Assembly: GCA_904386005.1 (NCBI GenBank)
Contig: CAJFKR010000019.1
Coordinates: forward strand, 1-35,218
Length of the DNA: 35,218 nt
From: Candidatus Flemingiibacterium merdigallinarum
Lineage (GTDB): Bacteria; Bacillota; Clostridia; Oscillospirales; CAG-272
Direction: 5' to 3'
Under the pieces are notes generated by a model. It saw only the letters and a program-made list of their open reading frames with translations. It was not told where the DNA came from and searched no databases. Positions 24,689 through 31,845 of the stretch are shown one piece after another; position 1 is the first letter of the stretch; each line of letters begins with the position of its first letter. Position numbers and translations under genes: made by a program.

Positions 24689-24717
24689 TTGACAATCCGA
24701 GAAATTTGTGGTATACT
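24689..24717 (+). promoter_or_regulatory. Strong promoter of the ABC-F leader
   Basis: TTGACA (24689-24694), 17-bp spacer containing TGTGG, TATACT (24712-24717). It lies about 325 bp upstream of the ABC-F gene, so the transcript has a long leader. The preceding stretch (24526-24688) has two near-identical ACAAGTGGGG(T/G)CAGAGAC copies and no gene. Confidence 0.85.
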
Positions 24718-24773
24718 TATTAGGTCAGAGCAAATATACTGACTGACAAATAAACGATAAAGGCGGCGCACGA

Positions 24774-24788
24774 ATGTATAGAAAGTGA
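24774..24788 (+). CDS. Candidate leader peptide uORF (MYRK)
   Basis: A five-codon ORF, ATG TAT AGA AAG TGA, has a good Shine-Dalgarno-like AAAGGCGG about 8 nt upstream. It lies between a strong promoter and a terminator hairpin in the leader of an ABC-F gene. Very short uORFs of this kind couple antibiotic-stalled translation to attenuation in other ABC-F genes. It is too short for sequence alone to prove translation. Confidence 0.4.
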   Translation: MYRK

Positions 24789-24809
24789 TATCCATCCGAC
24801 AAAAGAGAA

Positions 24810-24834
24810 AACCCGAGCTCTCGGGTTCTGTTTT
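24810..24834 (+). terminator. Leader terminator upstream of ABC-F
   Basis: Perfect 8-bp stem AACCCGAG/CTCGGGTT (24810-24817 with 24820-24827) followed by CTGTTTTGG. It is 22 nt after the uORF stop and 205 bp before the ABC-F start. A second possible stem (GGCG..CGGA with TCCGCGCC) ends at a TTTTT near 24875. AAAGGCG at the uORF Shine-Dalgarno site is complementary to CGCCTTT there, so an alternative long-range pairing exists. Confidence 0.65.
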
Positions 24835-24974
24835 GGCGGGTACGGAGTCGCTTTCGGCATTCCGCGCCTTTTTCGCGCCTTCATTAAGTGGTCGTGAACG
24901 GTATATCGCGGCGGCTTTCAGACGATAGTAATTTCGTATCCGCTGAAATGAATAGCTTTAATTTATATGAAAGG

Positions 24975-25026
24975 ACTTCGTCTTGACAAGATCTTCGCCT
25001 TGACAAGACTTTTGTCTTGACGAAGT
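24975..25026 (+). promoter_or_regulatory. Palindromic block over the ABC-F translation start region
   Basis: ACTTCGTC (24975-24982) pairs with GACGAAGT (25019-25026). Inside, CAAGAC/GTCTTG (25004-25009 with 25014-25019) forms a hairpin, and CTTGACAAGA is directly repeated. The structure ends 1-2 nt before the AGGTG Shine-Dalgarno site, so it could gate ribosome access or simply be an intergenic repeat. Confidence 0.45.
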
Positions 25027-25039
25027 TTAGGTGTTTGCT

Positions 25040-26593
25040 ATGTCAATGATAAATGTAAGCGGACTTACTTTCGGTTATGACGGCAGCGGAGTGAATCTAT
25101 TTGAAAATGTGTCGTTCCGGCTGGACACCGACTGGCGGCTCGGATTCACCGGCAGAAACGGACGGGGCAAGACCACGTTTTTGAAGCTGCTGCTCGGCGA
25201 ATACGAATATACCGGCACTATAAGCGCGAGCGTAGAGTTTGAATATTTTCCGTATACTGTTCCGGACGAGCAGGCAGATATACTGTCGGTTGCTTACAGT
25301 ATTGCCGACGATTTCGAGCAGTGGGAGCTTGAGCGCGAGCTGTCGCTGCTCGGTATGCCCGACGATATACTCTACCGCGCTTTTTCAACCTTGTCGATGG
25401 GCGAGCGGACAAAGGTATTGCTCGCGCTGATGTTTATAAAGTCGGAGCGATTCATGCTAATCGACGAGCCGACCAATCATCTCGACCTTGACGGGCGCGA
25501 GTTGGTCGCGCGCTACCTTGCGTCGAAGCGCGGGTTTATTTTGGTCAGCCACGACCGCAGCTTCCTCGACGCCTGCACCGACCACACGCTCGCTATAAAC
25601 CGCGCCGACATCACTGTCACCGCCGGCAGCTTTTCGGTCTGGTATCAGAACAAGCAGCTGCGCGACAATTACGAAGCTGCCGAGGACGAGAAGCTGCGGC
25701 GCGAGATATCTCGGCTCAACGAGTCGGCGCGCCGTACCGCGGCTTGGTCTGACGCCGCTGAGCGCAGTAAAATCGGATTCGACCCGCACAAGGTTGAGAA
25801 GAGCATGAATCGGCGCGCATACGAGGGCGCGAAGTCGAAGAAGCTGATGAGACGCGCGAAGGCTGCTGAAAAGCGGATCGACGCGCAGATTGAGGAGAAG
25901 AAGTCGCTGCTCAAAAATGTCGAGGAGACCGAGGAGCTGCGTTTGAATCCGCTGCCCTGTCAAGTGAGCCGGCTCGCCGAGTTATCGCACATCTCGGTCT
26001 GGCGCGGTTCGATTGACGTAAGACAAATCCTTGACGACGTCAGCTTCAAGGTTGAAGCCGGCGACCGGATCTGTCTTGCGGGACAAAATGGCTGCGGCAA
26101 GAGCACATTAATTCAGCTGCTGCTCGGCGGCGGGATATGCGCGGAGGAGAGTCAAGGCGAAATGCCGCGTTCAGCCGCCGCGCGGGACAGTATATACTAC
26201 ACCGGCAGTCTGTATCGCGCGTCAGGGCTGGTCATATCCTATCTTCCGCAGGATGTGAGCCGGCTTTCAGGTTCGCTCGACGAATTCGAGTCGCGAAGCG
26301 GCGTCGACCGTGTGCTGTTTCGGGCGATATTGCGCAAGCTGGATTTTCCGCGCTCGCTGTTTGACGCCGACCTTTCGACCTACAGCGCCGGTCAGAAGAA
26401 AAAGGCTGCGCTCGCGCGTTCACTCGCCGAGCACGCGCAGCTCTATATCTGGGACGAGCCGCTCAACTATATCGACATCTACTCGCGTATGCAGATTGAA
26501 GAGCTGCTGTCAGAAACGGACGCCACGGTTGTATTTGTCGAGCACGACCGCTCATTCCGCGACGCGGTCGCGACGAAGATTGTCGAGCTGTGA
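25040..26593 (+). CDS. ABC-F ribosome protection ATPase, Lsa/CplR type
   Basis: 517 residues with two ABC domains and no membrane segment. The first domain has Walker A GRNGRGKT (about 38-45), signature LSMGERTK, Walker B FMLIDEPTNHLD and the VSHDRSFLD switch. The second has GQNGCGKST, YSAGQKKKAALARSLA, LYIWDEPLNYIDIYSRMQIEELL and VFVEHDRSF. YSAGQKKK and WDEPLNYID are hallmarks of the Vga/Lsa/CplR group, which displaces lincosamides, pleuromutilins and streptogramin A from the 50S subunit. The charged interdomain linker (about 205-290) carries the antibiotic-resistance loop. ATG 25040 follows AGGTG. The long leader with uORF and terminator fits drug-inducible expression. The actual drug range is not readable from sequence. 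Confidence 0.9.
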   Translation: MSMINVSGLTFGYDGSGVNLFENVSFRLDTDWRLGFTGRNGRGKTTFLKLLLGEYEYTGTISASVEFEYFPYTVPDEQADILSVAYSIADDFEQWELERELSLLGMPDDILYRAFSTLSMGERTKVLLALMFIKSERFMLIDEPTNHLDLDGRELVARYLASKRGFILVSHDRSFLDACTDHTLAINRADITVTAGSFSVWYQNKQLRDNYEAAEDEKLRREISRLNESARRTAAWSDAAERSKIGFDPHKVEKSMNRRAYEGAKSKKLMRRAKAAEKRIDAQIEEKKSLLKNVEETEELRLNPLPCQVSRLAELSHISVWRGSIDVRQILDDVSFKVEAGDRICLAGQNGCGKSTLIQLLLGGGICAEESQGEMPRSAAARDSIYYTGSLYRASGLVISYLPQDVSRLSGSLDEFESRSGVDRVLFRAILRKLDFPRSLFDADLSTYSAGQKKKAALARSLAEHAQLYIWDEPLNYIDIYSRMQIEELLSETDATVVFVEHDRSFRDAVATKIVEL

Positions 26594-26651
26594 GCAGAAT
26601 TAGAATGCACTGAACAAAATACGGCGGGATGAGCTTCCTTTTCGCGATTTC

Positions 26652-26682
26652 CGCCGATATTTTGTATTAATCGGCGTTTTTT
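26652..26682 (+). terminator. Terminator after ABC-F
   Basis: CGCCGAT (26652-26658) pairs with ATCGGCG (26670-26676), then six T residues. GGCGGGA near 26623 can also pair with TTCCGCC near 26649, an alternative upstream stem. Confidence 0.8.
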
Positions 26683-26727
26683 GGCGGCTTGCTACTATAT
26701 TCGTTATGGATTGAAAGGAGAATTGTT

Positions 26728-27387
26728 ATGAAACGTGTATCTTTCCTTATTCTACTGTTGAGTATGGTACTCACTTTCTGTGCATGTGCAAACACCGAAA
26801 GTCCCTCTGGTACGTTGCCCGATGGGGCATCTCCAGGCACCGCTGACAACATAAACGAAGAGATTGCAACGGGTCCTGCCGAAACTTTGACAGCCCCCCA
26901 TTCTTTTACTTCTTTTGAAGATTTTGAAAATCATGAAAAGAAGTTAGGCGCAAAAGCATTATCGCATTACTACACCCCTTCAGCTTTGACTCAAGATTAT
27001 TCGTTGTCTCAGGTTACCAAGCGTGATGATGTTTATGTGATGCTTGAGTACACTCTTTCGGCAAACAAAGTTATATCTGCTGAAAAACTAAGCGAATATG
27101 ATGCTGAACGTTTGAGTACATTGATTTGCCGATATTCCTTATATTCCGACGGCAAGAAAGCTTTGGAAGAGAACTTCATCAGCAAAGGATATGAGCCTAT
27201 TGAGTATGAGGGCAAAGTTTATTATCGTTGGGATGAACATGCAGAAAACGACCCTGACAAGCGAATTATTGGTTATGAGATTGCATTCCTAAAAGATGGA
27301 AATTTGATTTTTATGCATCTTCCCGCAGTAGACACTTTTGAGAATATGATGGAATTTGCCGATATCATCAAAGTAGATATTGATTAA
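26728..27387 (+). CDS. Putative lipoprotein, AT-rich
   Basis: 219 residues, family not recognised. MKRVSFLILLLSMVLTFCACA is a type II signal peptide with a lipobox cysteine at about 18. A Ser/Thr/Pro/Gly-rich spacer follows (about 22-55), then a mixed alpha/beta domain with VYVMLEYTLSANKVIS, IEYEGKVYYRWDE and GYEIAFLKDGNLIFMHLP. The last block looks like a surface-exposed, membrane-tethered sensor or ligand-binding domain. AAAGGAGA is well placed before ATG 26728. Codon choice is clearly more AT-rich than the flanking ABC-F and Nudix genes, which suggests separate origin. Confidence 0.8.
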   Translation: MKRVSFLILLLSMVLTFCACANTESPSGTLPDGASPGTADNINEEIATGPAETLTAPHSFTSFEDFENHEKKLGAKALSHYYTPSALTQDYSLSQVTKRDDVYVMLEYTLSANKVISAEKLSEYDAERLSTLICRYSLYSDGKKALEENFISKGYEPIEYEGKVYYRWDEHAENDPDKRIIGYEIAFLKDGNLIFMHLPAVDTFENMMEFADIIKVDID

Positions 27388-27535
27388 CGGTCATAAACAA
27401 GTCGGACTTTTTATAAGTTTGGATAGTGTAATTTCATTTTACAATCTGCCTTTAATAAATTATTACAAATTATTACCCCCGTCTTTTCGTTTACAGCGGC
27501 GTCGTTCAGACGTGGGGATTGAAAGGATTGATTTT

Positions 27536-28174
27536 ATGGAATCTGTAGATAAGAACGGTCTTACCGAAAGTGAATTTTTAGCTGCGTACAAGCCGGGCGA
27601 TTATCCTCGCCCCTCGGCGACGGCAGACCTTGCGCTGACTCGCCGCGACGGCAGCGAAATATTATTGATAAAGCGCGGAAATCACCCGTTTATCGGGAAA
27701 TGGGCGCTGCCGGGCGGATTTGTGAATCCGGATGAAACGGTCGAAGCCGCGGCTGCGCGCGAGCTTTACGAGGAGACCGGCGTTTCGTGCGAATCAATTA
27801 TAGACAGCACCGGAACAGGTTCGGACGTCACAAATCAAGCGATACTGCTCGGCGTTTTCAGCGACCCGAAGCGTGACCCGCGCGGCTGGACGATAACGTC
27901 GCTGTTCGGCGCGGAGGTCGGAGACGATACCTCCGCCAACGCGGGCGACGACGCGCGCGACGCACGCTGGTTCAAGCTGTCGGCTGACGACGACGGAGAC
28001 ATATTAAAGCTGCGCCTTGTCTGTGATGAACTGGTGCTGACGTGTGAATGTCGTTACGAGCTGGTCACAACGCCATTCGGCAGCGAATGGCGGGTATGTG
28101 AGCTGTCGAATGACGGTCTCGCGTTCGACCACGCCAAGCTGATATCACTGGCGTATTTGAGATATCATCAGTGA
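27536..28174 (+). CDS. Nudix hydrolase, ADP-ribose pyrophosphatase-like
   Basis: 212 residues. The Nudix box is complete: GGFVNPDETVEAAAARELYEE followed by TGV, preceded by GKWALPGG. The N-terminal KPGDYPRPSATADLALT and LLIKRGNHPFIGKWALPGG match the clostridial group related to ADP-ribose or NMN/NAD-linked Nudix enzymes. The Nudix domain is followed by a further C-terminal half (about 130-212) ending DHAKLISLAYLRY. It has no wing-helix DNA-binding domain, so it is not an NrtR regulator. AAAGGA is 8 nt before ATG 27536. The exact substrate is uncertain. Confidence 0.88.
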   Translation: MESVDKNGLTESEFLAAYKPGDYPRPSATADLALTRRDGSEILLIKRGNHPFIGKWALPGGFVNPDETVEAAAARELYEETGVSCESIIDSTGTGSDVTNQAILLGVFSDPKRDPRGWTITSLFGAEVGDDTSANAGDDARDARWFKLSADDDGDILKLRLVCDELVLTCECRYELVTTPFGSEWRVCELSNDGLAFDHAKLISLAYLRYHQ

Positions 28175-28315
28175 CCTCTGACGCTGATTAACAGTCAACT
28201 CAAAGCCTTTGACAGATATATCGAAACGCGGACGGCGTTTGATTATCGAATGAGCAGATACAAATATCAAGCCTATAATTGCCGGTATACCAAATTTACA
28301 GCAAATCTAATATGA

Positions 28316-28352
28316 AAAAAGCCTTTCGCAAATTGATCGCGGAAGGCTTTTT
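28316..28352. terminator. Bidirectional terminator
   Basis: AAAAAGCCTTTCGC pairs with GCGGAAGGCTTTTT. It has A-run and T-run on opposite sides and lies between the convergent Nudix and DUF378 genes. Confidence 0.88.
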
Positions 28353-28366
28353 CCTTGTGGTGGATA

Positions 28367-28585
28367 CTATTCTCTCGAGTAGTTCTGCACCGACTCATTC
28401 GACTCACGGAAGAGCAGCGATATACACCAAATGGCGGCAAGACCGACTACGGTATATATAATACGAGCGGCAAGCGTGCCCGCACCGCCGCAGATCCATG
28501 CGACAAGGTCGAATTTGAAAAGACCGATCGAGCCCCAGTTGAGGCCACCGATAATAGCTATTATAAGCGCGATTCTGTCAAGCAT
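28367..28585 (-). CDS. DUF378 family small membrane protein
   Basis: 72 residues, two transmembrane segments (about 4-22 and 38-62). GGLNWGSIGLFKFDLVAWICGG and RIIYTVVGLAAIW are the DUF378 signature. Function unknown; the family is widespread in Firmicutes. GGAGGAATTGC is directly before the ATG. Its upstream region is shared with the divergent spoIIGA promoter; a TATAAT on the minus strand (28647-28652) may serve it but lacks a good -35. Confidence 0.9.
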   Translation of the reverse strand: MLDRIALIIAIIGGLNWGSIGLFKFDLVAWICGGAGTLAARIIYTVVGLAAIWCISLLFRESNESVQNYSRE

Positions 28586-28675
28586 TGCAATTCCTCCGAA
28601 TCATTATTTTTTATCGGTCGGATTTAGTATTGACCACGCTGAAAATATTATACATTAAATTTTCGCTTTCCTTTA

Positions 28676-28710
28676 TTGCGACATATTTTTTAATGGGGAA
28701 ATGGTATAAT
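28676..28710 (+). promoter_or_regulatory. spoIIG-type promoter with long spacer and a Spo0A-box-like site
   Basis: TATAAT (28705-28710) has TTGCGA (28676-28681) 23 bp upstream and no acceptable -35 at 17 bp. TGCGACA (28677-28683) is, on the other strand, TGTCGCA, one base from the 0A-box core TGTCGAA. The Bacillus spoIIG promoter is known for a similar over-long spacer and Spo0A activation from a box overlapping the -35. Confidence 0.55.
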
Positions 28711-28730
28711 TAAACAGAGGTGAGCGCGGT

Positions 28731-29555
28731 GTGACCTACGAAATATACGCCGATACTTTGTTTATTGTAAATTTTTCCATGGATTTTTTATCGTTATTCA
28801 TCACCGGAAAGCTGACTCATTCATCGGTACGCCCGATAAGGCTGACAATCTCCGCGGTTATCGGCGCGTTATACGCGACGTTATCGGTTGTATTCGACTC
28901 GGGTGATATATATTCGCGCGTGATGTGGTTCGCGGCGTTTATATTTTGCGCACTGACGATGTGCAGAATTTCATACAGTCTCGGACCAAAGCGGCTGCTG
29001 CCGGTATTCCTTGCGGTCAATTTAGGTTTAGGCGGACTGATGAGCATATTGTTCAGCGCGGCAAGGCAAAGCGGGCTGGTTGTAGAGAGTGGTGACGGAG
29101 CGTCGCCGCTTATGTTTCTGCTGTTTGCGTTGATCAGCGGCGCGGTCAGTCTGCTGTACGGCAGGCTGCGCATATTCGGCAGCAAAAGGAGGGAGGTGAA
29201 TTCACGTATAACTTTACTCGGCGAAACCGCTGAAGCGAGGCTGTTATGCGACAGCGGGAATCTGCTCTGCGACCCGATAAGCTCGAAGCCGGTGATAATA
29301 CTGGCTCCGAAGATATTCGGCGACCGACTGCCGCTCGAGTTGCGCACGGGCGAGACTGACATCGGCGCGCTGTCGGGCAGCTTGTGCGCCAAGCTGCGGC
29401 TGATTCCGGCGCAGGGTGTTACCGGAAACCGACTGCTTGTCGGAGTGGTTCCGGACGAGGTATTGGTTGACGGAAACGAGGTCGACGCGATAATCGCGCT
29501 CGCCGACGGCAGTTATGACGGCTGCGACGGGATAATTCCGGAGGAGCTGATATAA
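28731..29555 (+). CDS. spoIIGA: Sporulation sigma-E-processing aspartic peptidase SpoIIGA
   Basis: 274 residues. It cleaves pro-sigma-E in the mother cell after a signal from the forespore (SpoIIR). The N-terminal half has about five membrane segments, starting YADTLFIVNFSMDFLSLF. The cytoplasmic C-terminal half has the aspartic-protease motif LCDSGNLLCDP (about Asp174) and SKPVIILAPKIFG. Start is GTG 28731 with AGAGGTGAG at good distance. sigE follows, as in all endospore formers, but after a 200-bp gap rather than directly. Confidence 0.93.
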   Translation: MTYEIYADTLFIVNFSMDFLSLFITGKLTHSSVRPIRLTISAVIGALYATLSVVFDSGDIYSRVMWFAAFIFCALTMCRISYSLGPKRLLPVFLAVNLGLGGLMSILFSAARQSGLVVESGDGASPLMFLLFALISGAVSLLYGRLRIFGSKRREVNSRITLLGETAEARLLCDSGNLLCDPISSKPVIILAPKIFGDRLPLELRTGETDIGALSGSLCAKLRLIPAQGVTGNRLLVGVVPDEVLVDGNEVDAIIALADGSYDGCDGIIPEELI

Positions 29556-29596
29556 TTGTGTGTGAGCTGAATATATAGAATCGACAAGGAGCGAAT

Positions 29597-29646
29597 ACTT
29601 CGCTAACTCGAAGTAGACTTTGCTCATGCAATGTCATGGACATACT
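29597..29646. repeat. Dispersed palindromic repeat, copy B
   Basis: A hairpin ACTTCG/CGAAGT (29597-29614) is followed by GTAGACTTTGCT and then GTCATGGACATA. The GTAGACTT...GTCATGG...CATA block matches copy A at 66-97. It lies in the spoIIGA-sigE gap. Confidence 0.45.
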
Positions 29647-29755
29647 TATAAGGGAGATGGGATACAGGTGTGAATAATGAGCTTTATAACGTTAAATTTA
29701 ACCGTACTGTTCATGTATCGCGAGCGGGAAAGGGGACTTTTGCGGGGCAAAAGCG

Positions 29756-30514
29756 ATGGTGTTTATGATGAAAATGATGATATATATCCCCGATTTTATC
29801 AAAAACGCAATAAACCAGCTGTCATTGCGGTTGTCACGACTGGTGAGCGGGGTAAAACCACGCGGCATATTTTACATAAATGGTTCGATGACTCTGCCGC
29901 CGCCGCTGTCGGGAGAGGAGGAGGCGAGGGTGATCGAACGGCTCGGAGATGCGAGCGCCGAGGCTGACGCGCGCCGCTGCTTAATCGAACACAACCTGCG
30001 TTTGGTCGTATACATAGCGAAGAAGTTCGAGAACACCGGAACCGGCATTGAGGATTTGATTTCGATAGGCACGATTGGGCTGATCAAGGCAATCAACACT
30101 TTCCGTGCCGACAAGAACATCAAGCTCGCGACCTACGCGTCGCGCTGCATCGAAAACGAGATACTGATGTACATACGCAAGTGCTCCTGTCGGCACGAGC
30201 TGTCGATAGACGAGCCGCTGAGCGTCGACTGGGACGGAAACGAGCTCCTATTGTCGGACATCCTTGGGAGTGACGAGGATGATGTCATGCAGAATCTCGA
30301 AGCGGACGAAGAAAAAAAGACGATTCGGGCCGCGCTGTCGAAGCTCGACGAGCGCGAACAGGTGATTATCTCACTGCGCTACGGACTCGACGGTCGTCCC
30401 GAGCTGACACAGAAGGAGGTCGCGGACATGATGGGTATATCCCAATCCTACATCTCGCGGCTTGAAAAGAAAATACTTTCTCGTCTACACGGCGAGCTTT
30501 CCGGCAAGGTTTGA
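29756..30514 (+). CDS. sigE: RNA polymerase sporulation sigma factor sigma-E (pro-form)
   Basis: 252 residues, the first mother-cell sigma factor of sporulation. After a pro-sequence of roughly 38-40 residues, which is hydrophobic and amphipathic, comes [18 protein letters not shown], the region where SpoIIGA cuts. The body is a canonical sigma-[55 protein letters not shown] and, in region 4, [24 protein letters not shown]. The Shine-Dalgarno GGGG lies in the loop of a CTTTTG/CAAAAG hairpin (29737-29753), 8 nt before ATG 29756. A second G-rich stretch, GGAAAGGGG, is just upstream. In-frame ATGs at 29765 and nearby are alternative starts. Confidence 0.96.
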   Translation: MVFMMKMMIYIPDFIKNAINQLSLRLSRLVSGVKPRGIFYINGSMTLPPPLSGEEEARVIERLGDASAEADARRCLIEHNLRLVVYIAKKFENTGTGIEDLISIGTIGLIKAINTFRADKNIKLATYASRCIENEILMYIRKCSCRHELSIDEPLSVDWDGNELLLSDILGSDEDDVMQNLEADEEKKTIRAALSKLDEREQVIISLRYGLDGRPELTQKEVADMMGISQSYISRLEKKILSRLHGELSGKV

Positions 30515-30552
30515 GATTGAAAAAATAAATTCAAGAAAATTCGCGGAAGCTA

Positions 30553-30581
30553 TTGACAAACACATCCGGTTATGGTATAAT
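30553..30581 (+). promoter_or_regulatory. Promoter for tRNA-Pro
   Basis: TTGACA (30553-30558), 17-bp spacer, TATAAT (30576-30581), 16 bp before the mature tRNA. Confidence 0.9.
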
Positions 30582-30597
30582 AAAATGCGTTGGATAA

Positions 30598-30673
30598 CTG
30601 GGTGTGGCGCAGTTGGTAGCGCGCTACCTTGGGGTGGTAGAGGCCGCAAGTTCAAGTCTTGTCACTCAGACCA
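30598..30673 (+). tRNA. tRNA-Pro (anticodon GGG)
   Basis: Acceptor CTGGGTG/CACTCAG (one G-T), D stem GCGC/GCGC, anticodon stem CTACC/GGTAG with loop TTGGGGT, variable loop AGGCC, T stem GCAAG/CTTGT with loop TTCAAGT, discriminator A and encoded CCA. Anticodon GGG reads CCC and CCU. Confidence 0.96.
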
Positions 30674-30680
30674 ACATACA

Positions 30681-30711
30681 AAACCGCTTATCATCACGAT
30701 AAGCGGTTTTT
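30681..30711 (+). terminator. Terminator after tRNA-Pro
   Basis: Perfect 12-bp stem AAACCGCTTATC/GATAAGCGGTTT with loop ATCAC, continuing into a T-run. Confidence 0.92.
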
Positions 30712-30883
30712 GCTGTATTTATGCGGTTTTTTTGACCCTGGAGATTGTGGCACTCTACCATGACAAGTAGATTATTATATATTTATCTTTTATTTATCTT
30801 TAAGATGTAAATTTATAAAACAGATAAGTATCATCGCAGACAATACTATTTATGTATGTTGTGTTAATAAATCCAAACTGATA

Positions 30884-30912
30884 TTGACTTTTCCAAGGTA
30901 AAGTAGTATAAT
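30884..30912 (+). promoter_or_regulatory. Promoter for the ABC exporter operon
   Basis: TTGACT (30884-30889), 17-bp spacer, TATAAT (30907-30912). The predicted start (about 30919) coincides with a GGTTAGC half-site (30919-30925). The leader to the ATPase gene is about 220 nt. The rest of 30712-31137 holds the inverted repeats described next and no gene. Confidence 0.8.
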
Positions 30913-30964
30913 GAATTTGGTTAGCGGGTGATAACTACACATGGTATCAGCTGCCTTTATTCAG

Positions 30965-30994
30965 GCGTTCGGTTAGCCTATGCTAACCGAACGC
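30965..30994. promoter_or_regulatory. 13-bp inverted repeat, candidate operator 1 (exporter)
   Basis: GCGTTCGGTTAGC (30965-30977), loop CTAT, GCTAACCGAACGC (30982-30994). The core CGGTTAGCCTATGCTAACCG (30970-30989) differs at one base from the palindrome before the serine acetyltransferase (34244-34263). No T-run follows. A further stem TGCTCAAT/ATTGAGCA (31008-31015 with 31031-31038) lies downstream, and small stems TGATA/TATCA and GCCT/AGGC upstream in the leader. Confidence 0.65.
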
Positions 30995-31137
30995 GACAAA
31001 TTGTAACTGCTCAATATTAACATATGTTTGATTGAGCATCTTAAAAAAGCTATTTGGCAAGAAGAATTAGAATAACGATTAAAAGTACATTATAAGGTTT
31101 TCATAACTAAATATGCGAAAGGTTTCGGGATGAAATT

Positions 31138-31839
31138 ATGGCGCTTGTAGAATTCAAAGATGTGACACGAATATATAAAGCGGGTGATAACGAGCTGAGA
31201 GCTCTTGATAATGTGAATTTAACACTTGAAGAGGGAAAGTTTATAGTCATACTCGGTCCGTCAGGCGCGGGTAAATCCACGCTTCTCAATTTACTTGGCG
31301 GTTTAGACAGTCCTACGAGCGGCAAAATTGCTGTTGACGGCAATGATATTTCCGCATTTTCAGATGATGCTCTTGCGGATTACAGAGCCTTAACAGTGGG
31401 ATTTGTATTTCAATTTTACAATCTGATTCCAACACTTACCGTGTTTGAAAATGTTTCACTGGTAAAGCAGATCTCTGACAACGCGCTTGACGCGAAAGAA
31501 ATGCTTACCGAAGTTGGTCTTGCTGAACATCTTCACAAGTTTCCGTCTGAGCTCTCTGGCGGTGAACAACAGAGAGTTTCAATAGCGCGTGCGCTTGCAA
31601 AAAATCCTAAAATACTGCTTTGCGATGAGCCTACCGGCGCGCTTGATTCGGAAACCGGAGTGCTTATTCTGAAATTGCTTCTTTCCATGACAAAAAATTA
31701 TGGAAAAACTATTGTTATTGTAACACATAATCAAAATATTGCAAAGATGGCTGATGTGGTTGTGCGAGTTAAAAATGGAAAAATCAGTTCATATGAAGAA
31801 CAAGAGAATCCCTGCGGCGCAGATGAGATAGAGTGGTGA
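31138..31839 (+). CDS. ABC transporter ATP-binding protein (MacB/LolD type)
   Basis: 233 residues. Walker [14 protein letters not shown]-loop [13 protein letters not shown], signature [15 protein letters not shown], Walker [13 protein letters not shown] and the VTHNQ switch are all intact. [14 protein letters not shown] and the DEPTGALDS pattern place it with the MacB/LolD/FtsE group that partners FtsX-type permeases. The permease follows after 6 bp. Both genes are AT-rich, unlike the genes to the left. The Shine-Dalgarno site is weak (GGGATG). These systems commonly export or sense peptides or antimicrobials, or act on the cell envelope; the cargo is unknown. Confidence 0.93.
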   Translation: MALVEFKDVTRIYKAGDNELRALDNVNLTLEEGKFIVILGPSGAGKSTLLNLLGGLDSPTSGKIAVDGNDISAFSDDALADYRALTVGFVFQFYNLIPTLTVFENVSLVKQISDNALDAKEMLTEVGLAEHLHKFPSELSGGEQQRVSIARALAKNPKILLCDEPTGALDSETGVLILKLLLSMTKNYGKTIVIVTHNQNIAKMADVVVRVKNGKISSYEEQENPCGADEIEW

Positions 31840-31845
31840 GCATAA

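Noticed and set aside
29677..29967. Short plus-strand frame before and overlapping sigE, with AGGTG upstream
   Set aside because: It runs into sigE in another frame and its second half ([18 protein letters not shown]) is shadow-type sequence. A very short leader peptide cannot be excluded.
30919..31137. T-box or SAM riboswitch for the exporter or cysE leader
   Set aside because: No T-box GGUGG-type sequence, specifier loop or S-box core could be found, and no terminator follows the stems.
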